Numbered from the stretch's first letter, positions 16,660 to 25,406 are shown. The stretch: 64,000 nucleotides of DNA from CAJOLV01 sp045631885 (GCA_045631885.1 JAZQVN010000028.1:34625-98624), one strand, 5' to 3'. The notes: generated by a model not told the origin, from the letters alone. A program made the numbers and translations.

Positions 16660-18471
16660 TTAGTCTTTTTTGTGGAATTCGGCATCGACGACATCGTCAT
16701 CATTACCGGATGGATTTTCATCAGTATTAGGATTGCCAGCGCCTTGTTGTTGTTGCATATAAGCCGCGGCTTTTTCTAATTCATCCATCTTGTTCTTTAA
16801 TGTTTCGATATCGTTATTATCTAAAGCGGTCTTTAATTCATCTCTTAATTTCATGGTCGCGTCTTTTTGAGTTGGATCAATAGAATCACCTTTTTCTTGT
16901 AATTCGCGATCAATATCGGCGATTAAAGCTTCCGCTTTATTCTTGATTTCGATTTCTTCTTTTCTTCTTTGGTCGGCTTCTGCGTTAGCTTCTGCTTCTC
17001 TGACCATTCTATCGATTTCATCTTTGGATAAGCCATTGCTACCAGAGATGGTGATATTTTGTTCTTTTTGTGTATCTAAGTCTTTCGCACTGACTTTCAC
17101 GATACCGTTAACGTCGATGGAGAAAGTAACTTCGATTCTTGGTTCGCCTCTTCTAGCTGGTTTAATACCAGTTAATTGGAAGTGACCTAATAATTTATTA
17201 TCGTGGGCCATTGGTCTTTCACCTTGATAGACCATGATGTCAACGGCTGGTTGATTGTCCGCAGCGGTTGAGAAGATTTGGCTCTTTGTGGTTGGAATAG
17301 TTGTATTTCTATTGATTAATGGAGTCATCACACCACCTAAGGTTTCAATACCTAAGGTTAATGGAGTAACGTCGAGAAGGACTACGTCCTTAACATCACC
17401 AGAAACAACACCACCTTGATATGCCGCGCCGATAGAAACAGCTTCATCTGGGTTAACGGATAAGTTTGGTTTCTTACCTGTTAATTGTGTGACTAATTCT
17501 TGGACAGCTGGCATACGGATAGAACCACCGATTAATAAGACTTGGTCTAAATCATTCGCGGATAAGTGAGCATCACTTAAAGCGCGTCTAACTGGTTCTT
17601 CACATCTCTTTAATAAGTGTCTAGTTAATTCTTGGAATTTCGCTCTTGAAAGAGTGGTTTCAAAGTTAACTGGGCCATTTGCATTCATTGAAATGAATGG
17701 TAAGGAGATAACTGTTTGTAAAGAAGCGGATAATTCGATCTTCGCTTTTTCAGCGGCTTCTTTAATTCTTTGTAAGCTTGCTTTATCGGTAATGTCGATA
17801 CCGTTTTCAATCTTAATTTGGGCTTTGATCCAATCTGCAACGACTGCATCCCAGTCATCACCACCGAGTTTGTTATCACCAGCGGTTGAGATAACTTCGA
17901 ATGTACCATCACCGATATCAAGGATAGAAACGTCGAATGTTCCACCACCTAAGTCGAAGACTAAGATTTTTTCGCTCTTTTCATTTTCTAAACCATAGGC
18001 TAACGCCGCAGCGGTTGGTTCGTTAATGATACGGACGACATCTAAGCCAGCGATTTGGCCAGCATCTTTTGTTGCTTGTCTTTGTGCGTCATTGAAATAT
18101 GCTGGAACTGTAATAACGGCTTTTTCCACTTTGTGACCGATATGATCTTCTGCGTATTTTTTCATATACGCTAAGACTTTCGCGGAGATTTCTTGTGGGG
18201 TGAAATCTTTGTTTACACATTTAATGTGTACTTTTTCAGCGCTACCCATTTTTCTCTTAATGGATGCGACTGTATCTGGGTTAGTAACTGCTTGTCTTTT
18301 GGCAGCGTTACCAATCACTTCTTCTCCACTAGCCTTGAAAGCCACGACTGATGGAGTGGTTACTGTACCTTCAGGATTAGGAATAACTTTGACGGAACCG
18401 TCGGCTTGTAAATAGCTGACAACTGAGTTTGTGGTACCTAAGTCGATACCTAAGATAATTTCTTTTGCCAT
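16660..18471 (-). CDS. dnaK: Chaperone DnaK (Hsp70)
   Basis: This ATP-driven Hsp70 of 603 residues starts with 'IILGIDLGTTNSVVSYL'. It has the ATPase phosphate loops ('LVFDLGGGTFDVSIL', 'VLLIGGSIRMPAV') and the substrate-binding domain ('TLGIETLGGVMTPLI'). It ends in a Gln/Gly/Asn-rich lid tail finishing 'DAEFHKKD'. It is third in the CIRCE-controlled operon. Confidence 0.98.
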   Translation of the reverse strand: MAKEIILGIDLGTTNSVVSYLQADGSVKVIPNPEGTVTTPSVVAFKASGEEVIGNAAKRQAVTNPDTVASIKRKMGSAEKVHIKCVNKDFTPQEISAKVLAYMKKYAEDHIGHKVEKAVITVPAYFNDAQRQATKDAGQIAGLDVVRIINEPTAAALAYGLENEKSEKILVFDLGGGTFDVSILDIGDGTFEVISTAGDNKLGGDDWDAVVADWIKAQIKIENGIDITDKASLQRIKEAAEKAKIELSASLQTVISLPFISMNANGPVNFETTLSRAKFQELTRHLLKRCEEPVRRALSDAHLSANDLDQVLLIGGSIRMPAVQELVTQLTGKKPNLSVNPDEAVSIGAAYQGGVVSGDVKDVVLLDVTPLTLGIETLGGVMTPLINRNTTIPTTKSQIFSTAADNQPAVDIMVYQGERPMAHDNKLLGHFQLTGIKPARRGEPRIEVTFSIDVNGIVKVSAKDLDTQKEQNITISGSNGLSKDEIDRMVREAEANAEADQRRKEEIEIKNKAEALIADIDRELQEKGDSIDPTQKDATMKLRDELKTALDNNDIETLKNKMDELEKAAAYMQQQQGAGNPNTDENPSGNDDDVVDAEFHKKD

Positions 18472-18490
18472 AATTCATTTTCTCCTTTAT

Positions 18491-19093
18491 TTATGCATCG
18501 AATTTTTCTTCGTTATTTTCTTTAACTTCTTCTTTTTGTTCTTCGTGATGTTTACTAACGACTACATTCGCTGGTCTTACTAAACGGTCATGTAACTTAT
18601 AACCTTTAGTGATTACTTTAGTAATGAGTCCTTCTTCTCCATCACTTTCTTCTGTTTCGACTGCGTTCATATCTTTCGCATCGAATTTATCTCCGACATT
18701 TGGTGAGATTTCTTTCACGCCTTCGTTTTCTAATACACTGACTAGATTACGATAGATGAATTGGAATCCCACTAAGTAGTTTTTAAGAGTCGGATCTTCT
18801 GGTTCGTTCTTAAGAACGACATAGAAGCTATCAAGTATTGGAAGTAATTCATCGAGGAATCCTTCGGAACGATATTTCATCGCTTCCATGTGATCTTTTT
18901 CTAAACTTTTACGTAAGTTTTGTGTGTCCGCGTACGCTCTATAGTATTCATTTTTCCAATGATTAACGTCCGCTTCGAGCTTTTCGATTTCTTCTTTTAA
19001 TTTATCGATTTGCTCATTTAACTTTTCAATCTTACGATTTTTCTTTTCTTTACCATCTTCTACAGGGATGTCATTTTTTTCTTCGTCTACCAC
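18491..19093 (-). CDS. grpE: Nucleotide exchange factor GrpE
   Basis: GrpE releases ADP from DnaK. The 200-residue protein has a long N-terminal coiled coil (residues about 20-70, heptads of Lys/Glu/Leu) and a C-terminal beta domain with 'GDKFDAKDMNAV' and 'GYKLHDRLVRPANVVVSK'. It starts with GTG, which shares its G with the TAG stop of hrcA, and an AGGGGGT Shine-Dalgarno lies inside hrcA. Confidence 0.95.
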   Translation of the reverse strand: MVDEEKNDIPVEDGKEKKNRKIEKLNEQIDKLKEEIEKLEADVNHWKNEYYRAYADTQNLRKSLEKDHMEAMKYRSEGFLDELLPILDSFYVVLKNEPEDPTLKNYLVGFQFIYRNLVSVLENEGVKEISPNVGDKFDAKDMNAVETEESDGEEGLITKVITKGYKLHDRLVRPANVVVSKHHEEQKEEVKENNEEKFDA

Positions 19094-20106
19094 TATTCAT
19101 TACCCCCTTTATCAAAATATTTATTTAGTTCTTCAACAATGTACTCTAACGCGGATAAGACTTTCGCATAATCCATTCTCGTTGGTCCTAACAAAGTTAG
19201 GGTTTGTTCTCCATCGTTACCGACTTTGAATTTCGCTGATACCATTGAGACATCTGGATTACCTTCCACATCACCGATATTGACTGAGATTCCATCTCCA
19301 TCACTGGTGACGTTTTTGAATAATGAGGCATCAGAGAGCATTTTGAACACTCTTTCTAACTTTTCTGCATCTTGTTTAAATTCTGGATTATTGAATAATT
19401 CTTCTCTTCCATATAATGAGAGTCTATCGCTAGCGAATCTTAAGAATGTTTCCATTAATGCTTGATAGACAACATCATGAGAGATGACATAATCACTTAA
19501 GACTGGTTTAAGAGCTTGCATTTTATCAATCAATTGACTGACTGGCGTGCCCTTAAGTCTTTCATTAAGTAAATCCATGCACTGCACGATTTCTTTCGCG
19601 GAGATGCCTTCTTCTAAGATGAAGGTTTTATTTTCGACATATCCTTTATCAGTGACGAATACCGCGGTGATTGTGTTATCGCTGATTTGCACTAATTGGA
19701 CACTCGCGAGCTTTTCATTATTTTCATCTGGTCCCATAACCACGGAGACAAGATTAGTCATGTGAGATAAAATCTCACAACTTCTTTTAATGACTTCCTC
19801 AACGGATTTCACTCTTTCATCTAAGACTAATTGAAGTGATTGTTTTAACTGTTCATCAACTTCTGTATCTCTGAGTTTTTCGCAATAGTATTTATAGCCT
19901 TTCGCGGAAGGAACTCGACCGGAGGATGAATGAGTTTTTTCAATATAGCCGAGCTTTTCTAATGCGTACATCTCATTTCTGATTGTCGCAGAGGAATAAG
20001 GGAGATTATATTGTTCAATTAAGGTATGCGATCCAACTGGTTGAGCGTTTTTAATAAAGTATTCAACGATATATTTGAGAATCGTATCACTTCTTGATAA
20101 GCCCAT
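19093..20106 (-). CDS. hrcA: Heat-inducible transcription repressor HrcA
   Basis: HrcA binds CIRCE elements and represses chaperone operons, with GroEL as its usual corepressor. The 337-residue protein has an N-terminal winged helix ('VGSHTLIEQYNLPYSSATIR') and the 'HSSSGRVPSAKGYKYYCEKL' motif typical of the family. A GAF-like dimerisation domain follows. ATG 20106 follows AAGGAGGT; a longer frame to 20127 would run into the first CIRCE. As the first gene of its own operon it is autoregulated through two CIRCE copies. Confidence 0.97.
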   Translation of the reverse strand: MGLSRSDTILKYIVEYFIKNAQPVGSHTLIEQYNLPYSSATIRNEMYALEKLGYIEKTHSSSGRVPSAKGYKYYCEKLRDTEVDEQLKQSLQLVLDERVKSVEEVIKRSCEILSHMTNLVSVVMGPDENNEKLASVQLVQISDNTITAVFVTDKGYVENKTFILEEGISAKEIVQCMDLLNERLKGTPVSQLIDKMQALKPVLSDYVISHDVVYQALMETFLRFASDRLSLYGREELFNNPEFKQDAEKLERVFKMLSDASLFKNVTSDGDGISVNIGDVEGNPDVSMVSAKFKVGNDGEQTLTLLGPTRMDYAKVLSALEYIVEELNKYFDKGGNE

Positions 20107-20120
20107 ATTTTTACCTCCTT

Positions 20121-20147
20121 TTGGCACTCCTGATTTTCAAGTGCTAA
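20121..20147. promoter_or_regulatory. CIRCE element, promoter-distal copy next to hrcA
   Basis: TTGGCACTC-9 bp-AAGTGCTAA matches the CIRCE consensus TTAGCACTC-N9-GAGTGCTAA with one change per arm. It lies downstream of the transcription start, between it and the hrcA Shine-Dalgarno. Confidence 0.9.
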
Positions 20148-20151
20148 TTCT

Positions 20152-20179
20152 ATTTTACTTAATTTGATAGCACTGTCAA
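20152..20179 (-). promoter_or_regulatory. Promoter of the hrcA operon
   Basis: On the minus strand TTGACA (20174-20179), a 16-bp spacer and TAAAAT (20152-20157). The -35 lies inside the upstream CIRCE and the -10 falls between the two CIRCEs. Confidence 0.8.
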
Positions 20180-20193
20180 TACTAGAGTGCTAA
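20167..20193. promoter_or_regulatory. CIRCE element, upstream copy overlapping the -35
   Basis: ATAGCACTG-9 bp-GAGTGCTAA. The right arm is a perfect match; the left arm has two changes. Confidence 0.9.
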
Positions 20194-20199
20194 AAATAT

Positions 20200-20227
20200 C
20201 AAAAAAGAAAAGAACCCGAAGGCCCTT
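20200..20227 (-). terminator. Terminator of the lipoprotein gene
   Basis: On the minus strand AAGGGCC-TTCG-GGTTCTT (with two G-U pairs) precedes a T-rich run. It sits directly upstream of the hrcA promoter region. Confidence 0.75.
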
Positions 20228-20254
20228 CTCTATAATCCTTAATAAATTAAATAA

Positions 20255-20899
20255 TTATTTATATGAGACTGTGATGTTGCCATTTGTAATGGATTCGAGC
20301 GTGCCTAATTTAGCAAGTTTTTCATTAGAGGAAGCAGAGAAATCCATACTAGTTGTGGCTTTAGCTTCAGCTTTAGTAACAAAACCAAACTTATCGAATT
20401 CAGAATAAGTGGCCATGCTTGAACCAGCTTTGATACCATCATAAAGTTCCATTGGTTCTAAAGTTAATGTTGCTTCAACACCGAATGGGCCAACAAAGAA
20501 TTTATAACCTTTGACTCCTTCATCTGGAAGGGTTTCGACCATTACTTTTAAACTTTCACCAAGAGTTTCAAGATATTGCGAAGCATGAACATCGTCTGAA
20601 CTAGTTGTCCATTCGCCATCTTCGAATTTGTATTCGATTGTACCTTTTTCGTGTTCGTCGACATCCACTGTTTTGATTTCTCCACCAAGAAGAGCGGCTG
20701 CGATACTTTCTTCGTCGACTGTTTTGCCTTTAGTGGTGATGTCATAATTTAATGTAGCGGATGTATATTGATGTTCTTCAATTTTCGCAGCTTCAGCTTT
20801 GAATTCTTTTGCGGAAACTTCTTTACCTCTACCACCACCACAAGCGGTTAACGCACAAACGGCTGTTAAACCTAAGACTAATGTTGTGAATTTTTTCAT
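20255..20899 (-). CDS. Putative lipoprotein of unknown function
   Basis: This 214-residue protein has a type II signal peptide with lipobox LTAC (Cys20) followed by GGG. The mature part is about 195 residues, rich in Glu, Lys and Ser/Thr, with no recognisable catalytic motif. The pattern of alternating strand-like segments ('SATLNYDITTKGK', 'GTIEYKFEDGEW', 'GVEATLTLEP') suggests a beta-rich fold of the LolA/LppX kind, but this is a guess. ATG 20899 is chosen because it starts the signal peptide; the AGGAG upstream is about 14 bp away, an unusually long spacing. It is monocistronic. Confidence 0.8.
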   Translation of the reverse strand: MKKFTTLVLGLTAVCALTACGGGRGKEVSAKEFKAEAAKIEEHQYTSATLNYDITTKGKTVDEESIAAALLGGEIKTVDVDEHEKGTIEYKFEDGEWTTSSDDVHASQYLETLGESLKVMVETLPDEGVKGYKFFVGPFGVEATLTLEPMELYDGIKAGSSMATYSEFDKFGFVTKAEAKATTSMDFSASSNEKLAKLGTLESITNGNITVSYK

Positions 20900-20963
20900 T
20901 TTTGTTTTTTTATCTCCTAACTGGTTAAAATGATACACTTTTGATTTTTATTAATCAAATGAT

Positions 20964-20992
20964 TTGAAAAAAATATCAGTTTTATTTATCTT
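20964..20992 (+). promoter_or_regulatory. Promoter of msrA, giving a leaderless transcript
   Basis: TTGAAA (20964-20969), a 17-bp spacer and TATCTT (20987-20992), then exactly six bases to the ATG at 20999. No Shine-Dalgarno is present. Transcription should begin at or within 1 nt of the start codon. Confidence 0.7.
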
Positions 20993-20998
20993 ATTGTT

Positions 20999-21490
20999 AT
21001 GAAAAAAGAAATTTATTTTGCCGGGGGTTGCTTCTGGGGAGTGCAAGAATATTATTCTCGATTAAAAGGAGTAATATCTTCTATTTCTGGTTATGCGAAT
21101 GGAAAGAAATTAAACCCCACCTATCAAGAAGTAAGATCCGGAGTGTTTGAACACGCTGAAACTGTCCAAATCATCTACGATGATGCGATTATCTCTTTAG
21201 AAAAATTATTAGAACATTTCTTAAGATTTGTGAATCCATATTCTCTAAATCAACAAGGGGAAGATAAAGGTATCCAATATCGTTCAGGCATCTATTATTT
21301 AGACGAAAAAGAAAAAGATGTTATTACGAATTACTTCGATAAACATCTTAAACCAGGATATGTCATTGAGATACTTCCATTAGATAACTTCTCTCTTGCG
21401 GAAGAATATCATCAAGATTATCTCAAGAAGAATGTGAATGGCTACTGCCACATCAATCTAAATATCATAAAAGATGAAGAAAAGAAATAG
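20999..21490 (+). CDS. msrA: Peptide-methionine (S)-S-oxide reductase
   Basis: MsrA repairs methionine-S-sulfoxide in proteins. The 163-residue protein has the catalytic GGCFWG motif (Cys11), the family block 'HFLRFVNPYSLNQQGEDKG', the 'QYRSGIYY' substrate pocket, and 'FSLAEEYHQDYLKKN' near the end. No MsrB domain is fused and none lies nearby. The translation start is leaderless by inspection. A terminator begins at the stop codon. Confidence 0.97.
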   Translation: MKKEIYFAGGCFWGVQEYYSRLKGVISSISGYANGKKLNPTYQEVRSGVFEHAETVQIIYDDAIISLEKLLEHFLRFVNPYSLNQQGEDKGIQYRSGIYYLDEKEKDVITNYFDKHLKPGYVIEILPLDNFSLAEEYHQDYLKKNVNGYCHINLNIIKDEEKK

Positions 21491-21513
21491 AACCCATTCG
21501 GGTTCTTTTCTTA
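21490..21513 (+). terminator. Terminator of msrA
   Basis: GAACCC-ATTC-GGGTTC followed by TTTTCTT. The inverted repeat may also serve the converging acyl-CoA synthetase gene. Confidence 0.85.
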
Positions 21514-23163
21514 TTTAATACCGCGTCTCGCGTTTTCTTCTTCTTGAAGTTTCTTGAAGTCGACTTTACCAAGAAGTGTCTTTGGTAACTTCTTAACGAA
21601 TTCCACTTCTTTTGGAACCGCCCAGCGGATGAGATATTTTCGACATGTATCGAGAATTTGTTCTCTCATACCTTCTTCATCGAAGTATTTCGCAACGACG
21701 AAGATTTTAATTGCCGCGGTTAATCTTCGATCAGGGATTTGAATCGCGCATACTTCTTCTACACCTGGGATATTTTCCACGAGTCTTTCGATTTCAGTCG
21801 GGAAAACGCCAACACCAGAGACTTTAACGACTCTCTTCTTTCTTTGATCGAAGTAGACGAATCCATCTTCATCCATATGTCCATAGTCGCCTGTATATAA
21901 CCAGCCATCTTTGATGGCTTCTTTTGTGCCTTCTTCGTTATTGAAGTATCCGAGCATCATCTCACCGGATTGAATAGTGATTTCACCAACTTTTCCAACC
22001 GGAACTTCTTTACCGTTATCATCAACGATTCTAAAAGTAACTCCCGGAATTGGTTTACCAATTGAATTCTCTTTATATGCGTTAAATGTATTAACGGAGT
22101 TCGCTCCAACGGCTTCGGTTAAGCCGTATCCTTCAAAGACACGACACCTACTTCCGCGACTCGCCATTAAATCATTAAATGATTTTTCTACAGAAACAGG
22201 CATCTTATCACCACCACAGAAGAACATTCCTAGATGGTCTAAATGTTTATTGTTCACGAATTTATCGCATTTCATTAAGGATTCAATCGCTGTCGGGACT
22301 GCGCCTGTCACGAGGATACGATATTTATTCACATAGCTCGCGATTTCGTTCGCATCGAATTTAGGTAAAAGAATTACCCCACATCCAATCGCTAATGGAG
22401 AGTGCATTGTCACGCAGAAACCAAAGCCATGGAATGAAGGTAAGAAGGAGAGGAAATAACTACCAATCGCATCTTTCTCTTCGTTACACATAATCTCAAA
22501 CGCTCTATTAGAGAAGAAATTGAAATTACGGTCGCATAAACAAATGGTCTTTGGATCTCCTGTCGTAGAACCACTATGAAGGAGGACACTTAATTCATTA
22601 ACATCGACATGTCTAATTGGGGAATGTTTATGAGCTTTTGGAATCTTGTGATAATATTTAAAGCCTTTAAATTTGCCTCTGAATCTACCTAATTTATATC
22701 TAATTCTACGGTTTAAGAAGTGATAAATTAACTTCTTACCTAAAGGTAAATAGTCTTCCACTCTCGTGACAATAATCATATCAGCGATATCACGATATTT
22801 TTCGACTTCTTTGGCGACTCGTTGTTCGAATATAAACGCGTATTTTGTATTAGTTTTACTGATGATGTTTTTAACTTGATTAAATGGAGTAAATGGATGA
22901 ACTAAATTCACCACCGCTCCTATTTTATTTAATGCATAAATTAACACTAAAACATTTGGGATATTTGGTTGGCTAACCATGATGACATCCCCTTTTTGGA
23001 TGTCGTAATATTCCACTAATGCGTCTGCATATCGATCGACTAATTTGAGGAATTTCTTAAAAGAAATCTTCTTTCCTTTATATAAAATGGCTTTTTGTCG
23101 AGGAAGTCTTTCCGCGGAGTCTCTAATCGCTCCATAAAGTGTCAACGTTTCTAAATCTTTCAT
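21511..23163 (-). CDS. AMP-forming acyl-CoA synthetase/ligase (ANL superfamily)
   Basis: This 550-residue adenylate-forming enzyme has the phosphate loop 'LHSGSTTGDPKTI' (a variant of YTSGTTGxPKG), 'FEGYGLTEA', 'DGWLYTGDYG', the hinge 'KRVVKVSGVGVFP', and the C-terminal catalytic Lys in 'PKTLLGKVD'. It should activate a carboxylate as acyl-AMP and then transfer it to CoA or a carrier. A basic insert (about residues 150-195) separates the two halves of the N-domain. Its ATG overlaps the stop of the upstream membrane acyltransferase (ATGA), suggesting that the activated acyl group feeds that enzyme. The exact substrate is unknown. Confidence 0.88.
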   Translation of the reverse strand: MKDLETLTLYGAIRDSAERLPRQKAILYKGKKISFKKFLKLVDRYADALVEYYDIQKGDVIMVSQPNIPNVLVLIYALNKIGAVVNLVHPFTPFNQVKNIISKTNTKYAFIFEQRVAKEVEKYRDIADMIIVTRVEDYLPLGKKLIYHFLNRRIRYKLGRFRGKFKGFKYYHKIPKAHKHSPIRHVDVNELSVLLHSGSTTGDPKTICLCDRNFNFFSNRAFEIMCNEEKDAIGSYFLSFLPSFHGFGFCVTMHSPLAIGCGVILLPKFDANEIASYVNKYRILVTGAVPTAIESLMKCDKFVNNKHLDHLGMFFCGGDKMPVSVEKSFNDLMASRGSRCRVFEGYGLTEAVGANSVNTFNAYKENSIGKPIPGVTFRIVDDNGKEVPVGKVGEITIQSGEMMLGYFNNEEGTKEAIKDGWLYTGDYGHMDEDGFVYFDQRKKRVVKVSGVGVFPTEIERLVENIPGVEEVCAIQIPDRRLTAAIKIFVVAKYFDEEGMREQILDTCRKYLIRWAVPKEVEFVKKLPKTLLGKVDFKKLQEEENARRGIK

Positions 23164-24041
23164 AAGAACGCTCCTGTAATAAAGAAATTGATAATCATGA
23201 ATATGCCAAATATGACAACGATATGGCTAAGATAAATAACCATTGTATGTCTACCTAAGAAACAAACTGGTCTTTCCCAATCAAATCTTCTCGGGAATAA
23301 GGATTTTCTATTTTGTTTATAAACAAAATATGAGAACAATGTTCCGGTGAAGAAGAACATCATATATGGGAATAATGGGACAATATCCGCGACGATTGGA
23401 TATTCCCAAAATATTGGCATATAAAATTTAGGTGTTCCTTCTATTCCATAATTCATTCCGGGTCTCACACTAGTAATTCCACCGAATTGTTGGAGCAATG
23501 TCACTCTCATAATTGGGTTAATAAAAGAACTAACGATAAATCCGAATAAGATGACCGCTAGATTAGCTTTCCAAGACATCTTATCAATAAAGCTATATGA
23601 GAATATGCAAATACCTAATACAGCGATGATATTCATATCAATTCTGATTAAAGAATCAACATTATTCGCATTTAATATCAATTGACCGATATTGGTAATT
23701 GCCGCTAAAGCGACAGCGATAATTAAGGCTACGATACTTCTTTTTCGATTACTTCTTGAGAAAGCACAAGAGATACCAGAAATAAAGCAAAACGCCATCA
23801 AACAGATTGGTTGAATAATATCTCTAGCATAGCTATGGACATAAAAATGCGCCATTTCATAGATCCAAAAACCTTCTCCCCACCACTTGATTCCATAATC
23901 TTGGAAGCAGAACATGATGTGATCGATGAGGACCAAGATAATTAAAAAGCCACGAGCAAAATCAATTTCGTGAATACGCTTAGAAAAGATATCTCTATTT
24001 TTCTTGGTATGTGGCTCTTTTATGTTTGCTACGCTATCCAT
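23160..24041 (-). CDS. Membrane acyltransferase, HGSNAT/DUF1624-like
   Basis: This 293-residue polytopic protein has about seven hydrophobic segments. The N-terminal 'RIHEIDFARGFLIILVLIDH' is the hallmark of DUF1624/heparan-alpha-glucosaminide N-acetyltransferase-like and acyltransferase-3-like proteins (ExxRGxxxxxxxxDH). These move acyl groups across or at the membrane onto glycans. The C-terminal 'LGRHTMVIYLSHIVVIFG' is also typical. It is translationally coupled to an acyl-CoA synthetase. There is no Shine-Dalgarno; TATATT (24049-24054) lies seven bases before the ATG, so the mRNA is probably leaderless. Confidence 0.82.
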   Translation of the reverse strand: MDSVANIKEPHTKKNRDIFSKRIHEIDFARGFLIILVLIDHIMFCFQDYGIKWWGEGFWIYEMAHFYVHSYARDIIQPICLMAFCFISGISCAFSRSNRKRSIVALIIAVALAAITNIGQLILNANNVDSLIRIDMNIIAVLGICIFSYSFIDKMSWKANLAVILFGFIVSSFINPIMRVTLLQQFGGITSVRPGMNYGIEGTPKFYMPIFWEYPIVADIVPLFPYMMFFFTGTLFSYFVYKQNRKSLFPRRFDWERPVCFLGRHTMVIYLSHIVVIFGIFMIINFFITGAFL

Positions 24042-24072
24042 AAAGTCAAATATACTTTACCAAATTATTACG

Positions 24073-24777
24073 CTAAAGTAATTCTTTTTTCTTTTTGTCG
24101 AATTCTTCTTGAGTAATAATTCCTTCATCTAACATTTTTTTGTATTTCAAAATCAAATCAATCTTTTCACTTTCGGATAAAACTGGTTTTGGTTGTGGAT
24201 CGTTTTTTGGAGTGTTTAATGAACTAGAAGTTGTGTTTGTATAATGCGTTGATGGCGATGGTTTATACGAACGGTTCGTTCTGATTCTTTGCCCTGAAGA
24301 ATGTTTGGAGTTATACAAAAGAACGCCCGTAACTAGTAAAACAAAAACAATTATGTGCATGACAGAATAACTTACAGGACCGGATCCTAATTGTAAATTA
24401 TATTGTCCGTTTTGATTAACGTTCGTGATACTCAGTGTGCAGAACGAGATGATTAAAGCAACAAGTGACATTATTGCCATTAGCACCGAAACCGTGACGC
24501 CATTCATTTCGTTACCGCATTTTTCCTCTATGTTGTAGCAAACAATGAAACCAATTATCGCCATGACCATAATCAATATTTGTAAAACAAATAAGAAAGT
24601 TAATGCGCCGTATTGTTTCCATAAAACTGCTTGACCTTGAAAATTACCTGCACTGCCAAACATCAAGTTAAACATATTAGGGCCACCGGTGCCACCAGTG
24701 TTTGAAAAAGCATCCCCAAAAAAAGCAAAAATGCTTGCTAAAGCAATGATAGAAGCAACAACAAGACACGCTAACAT
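24073..24777 (-). CDS. Four-TM membrane protein with C-terminal SHOCT domain
   Basis: The 234-residue protein has four hydrophobic segments (about residues 1-22, 55-85, 95-117 and 135-157). A Ser/Thr/Pro-rich linker and a SHOCT motif follow at the end ('KIDLILKYKKMLDEGIITQE'). SHOCT is a short helical pair found at the ends of many bacterial membrane proteins, thought to mediate oligomerisation. The ATG at 24777 is fixed by an AGGAGG Shine-Dalgarno; a longer open frame to 24879 lacks one and would cross the palindrome. Function is unknown. Confidence 0.8.
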   Translation of the reverse strand: MLACLVVASIIALASIFAFFGDAFSNTGGTGGPNMFNLMFGSAGNFQGQAVLWKQYGALTFLFVLQILIMVMAIIGFIVCYNIEEKCGNEMNGVTVSVLMAIMSLVALIISFCTLSITNVNQNGQYNLQLGSGPVSYSVMHIIVFVLLVTGVLLYNSKHSSGQRIRTNRSYKPSPSTHYTNTTSSSLNTPKNDPQPKPVLSESEKIDLILKYKKMLDEGIITQEEFDKKKKELL

Positions 24778-24826
24778 AAAACAGCCTCCTACTTTAAATA
24801 GTATATTAAGAGAGAGATGAGAGACA

Positions 24827-24840
24827 AGCACTTTAGTGCT
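24827..24840. promoter_or_regulatory. Perfect palindrome upstream of the SHOCT gene
   Basis: AGCACTTTAGTGCT is a 14-bp perfect palindrome about 50 bp before the start, next to a likely promoter (TTGTCT, 16 bp, TATACT on the minus strand). It could be an operator. It resembles CIRCE half-sites but without the 9-bp spacer. Confidence 0.4.
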
Positions 24841-24920
24841 CGTGTTAAACCGTAACCGCTTCAACGCATTATTAAACATTGTCGAAATGCAACCTACTTT
24901 GTTACAATTGCAGAAAATAA

Positions 24921-24978
24921 AGTCTTTCGAGATGATAAAACAAAAACCACATTAACGTGGTTAGTGTTTCATTTGGCA
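24921..24978 (-). repeat. Direct repeat copy 1 (tRNA-terminator-like) downstream of the orphan gene
   Basis: A 58-bp segment nearly identical to 25571-25629. It holds a hairpin (AACCAC...GTGGTT on the minus strand) followed by a T-rich run, so it terminates the orphan gene. It retains the GCCA that in copy 2 is the 3' end of tRNA-Arg. Confidence 0.7.
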
Positions 24979-24995
24979 GGAACTAAAATATGAGA

Positions 24996-25406
24996 TTAAT
25001 TTGGCCAACTTTCAAATGCATTATACGGAATTCTTTCAAGTGGTATTTCGCTTAAACCGTATAATGCCGCTGCTATTTTAACAATAGTGGCGGATAAGTC
25101 TGGATCTTTTCTTGAATCTTCTGCAAGCATTTTTCTTGTGAACGAAGCTTCAAATGTATCGTTATTAAATTTAAATTTAGAATCAACAAGCATTGAAATA
25201 TAATCAGCAAAATCTTCTTGATATGATGTATCGCAAATAACAACTACATAAGAATAAAACATTCTTAACATGTTTTCAGGAGCCTTAGAATATTTATATT
25301 CTGCTCTCTCAAAATCATCAGTAAGTTTCTTTAAATCATCGATTACATCAAATACTCTATCGGTTGATTTTCGTCTATAGTAAACAACTAATTCTCTAAA
25401 ATCCAT
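24996..25406 (-). CDS. Hypothetical 136-residue protein between direct repeats
   Basis: Not recognised. It is a soluble, mostly helical, acidic protein without signal peptide or membrane segment. The N-terminus 'MDFRELVVYYRRK' and the Asp/Glu-rich middle carry no known motif. A GAGGTG Shine-Dalgarno and an extended -10 promoter (TGTTATAAT on the minus strand, about 35 bp upstream) support a real gene. It lies between two copies of the tRNA-Arg terminator repeat, so it may have arrived by insertion next to the tRNA. Confidence 0.65.
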   Translation of the reverse strand: MDFRELVVYYRRKSTDRVFDVIDDLKKLTDDFERAEYKYSKAPENMLRMFYSYVVVICDTSYQEDFADYISMLVDSKFKFNNDTFEASFTRKMLAEDSRKDPDLSATIVKIAAALYGLSEIPLERIPYNAFESWPN

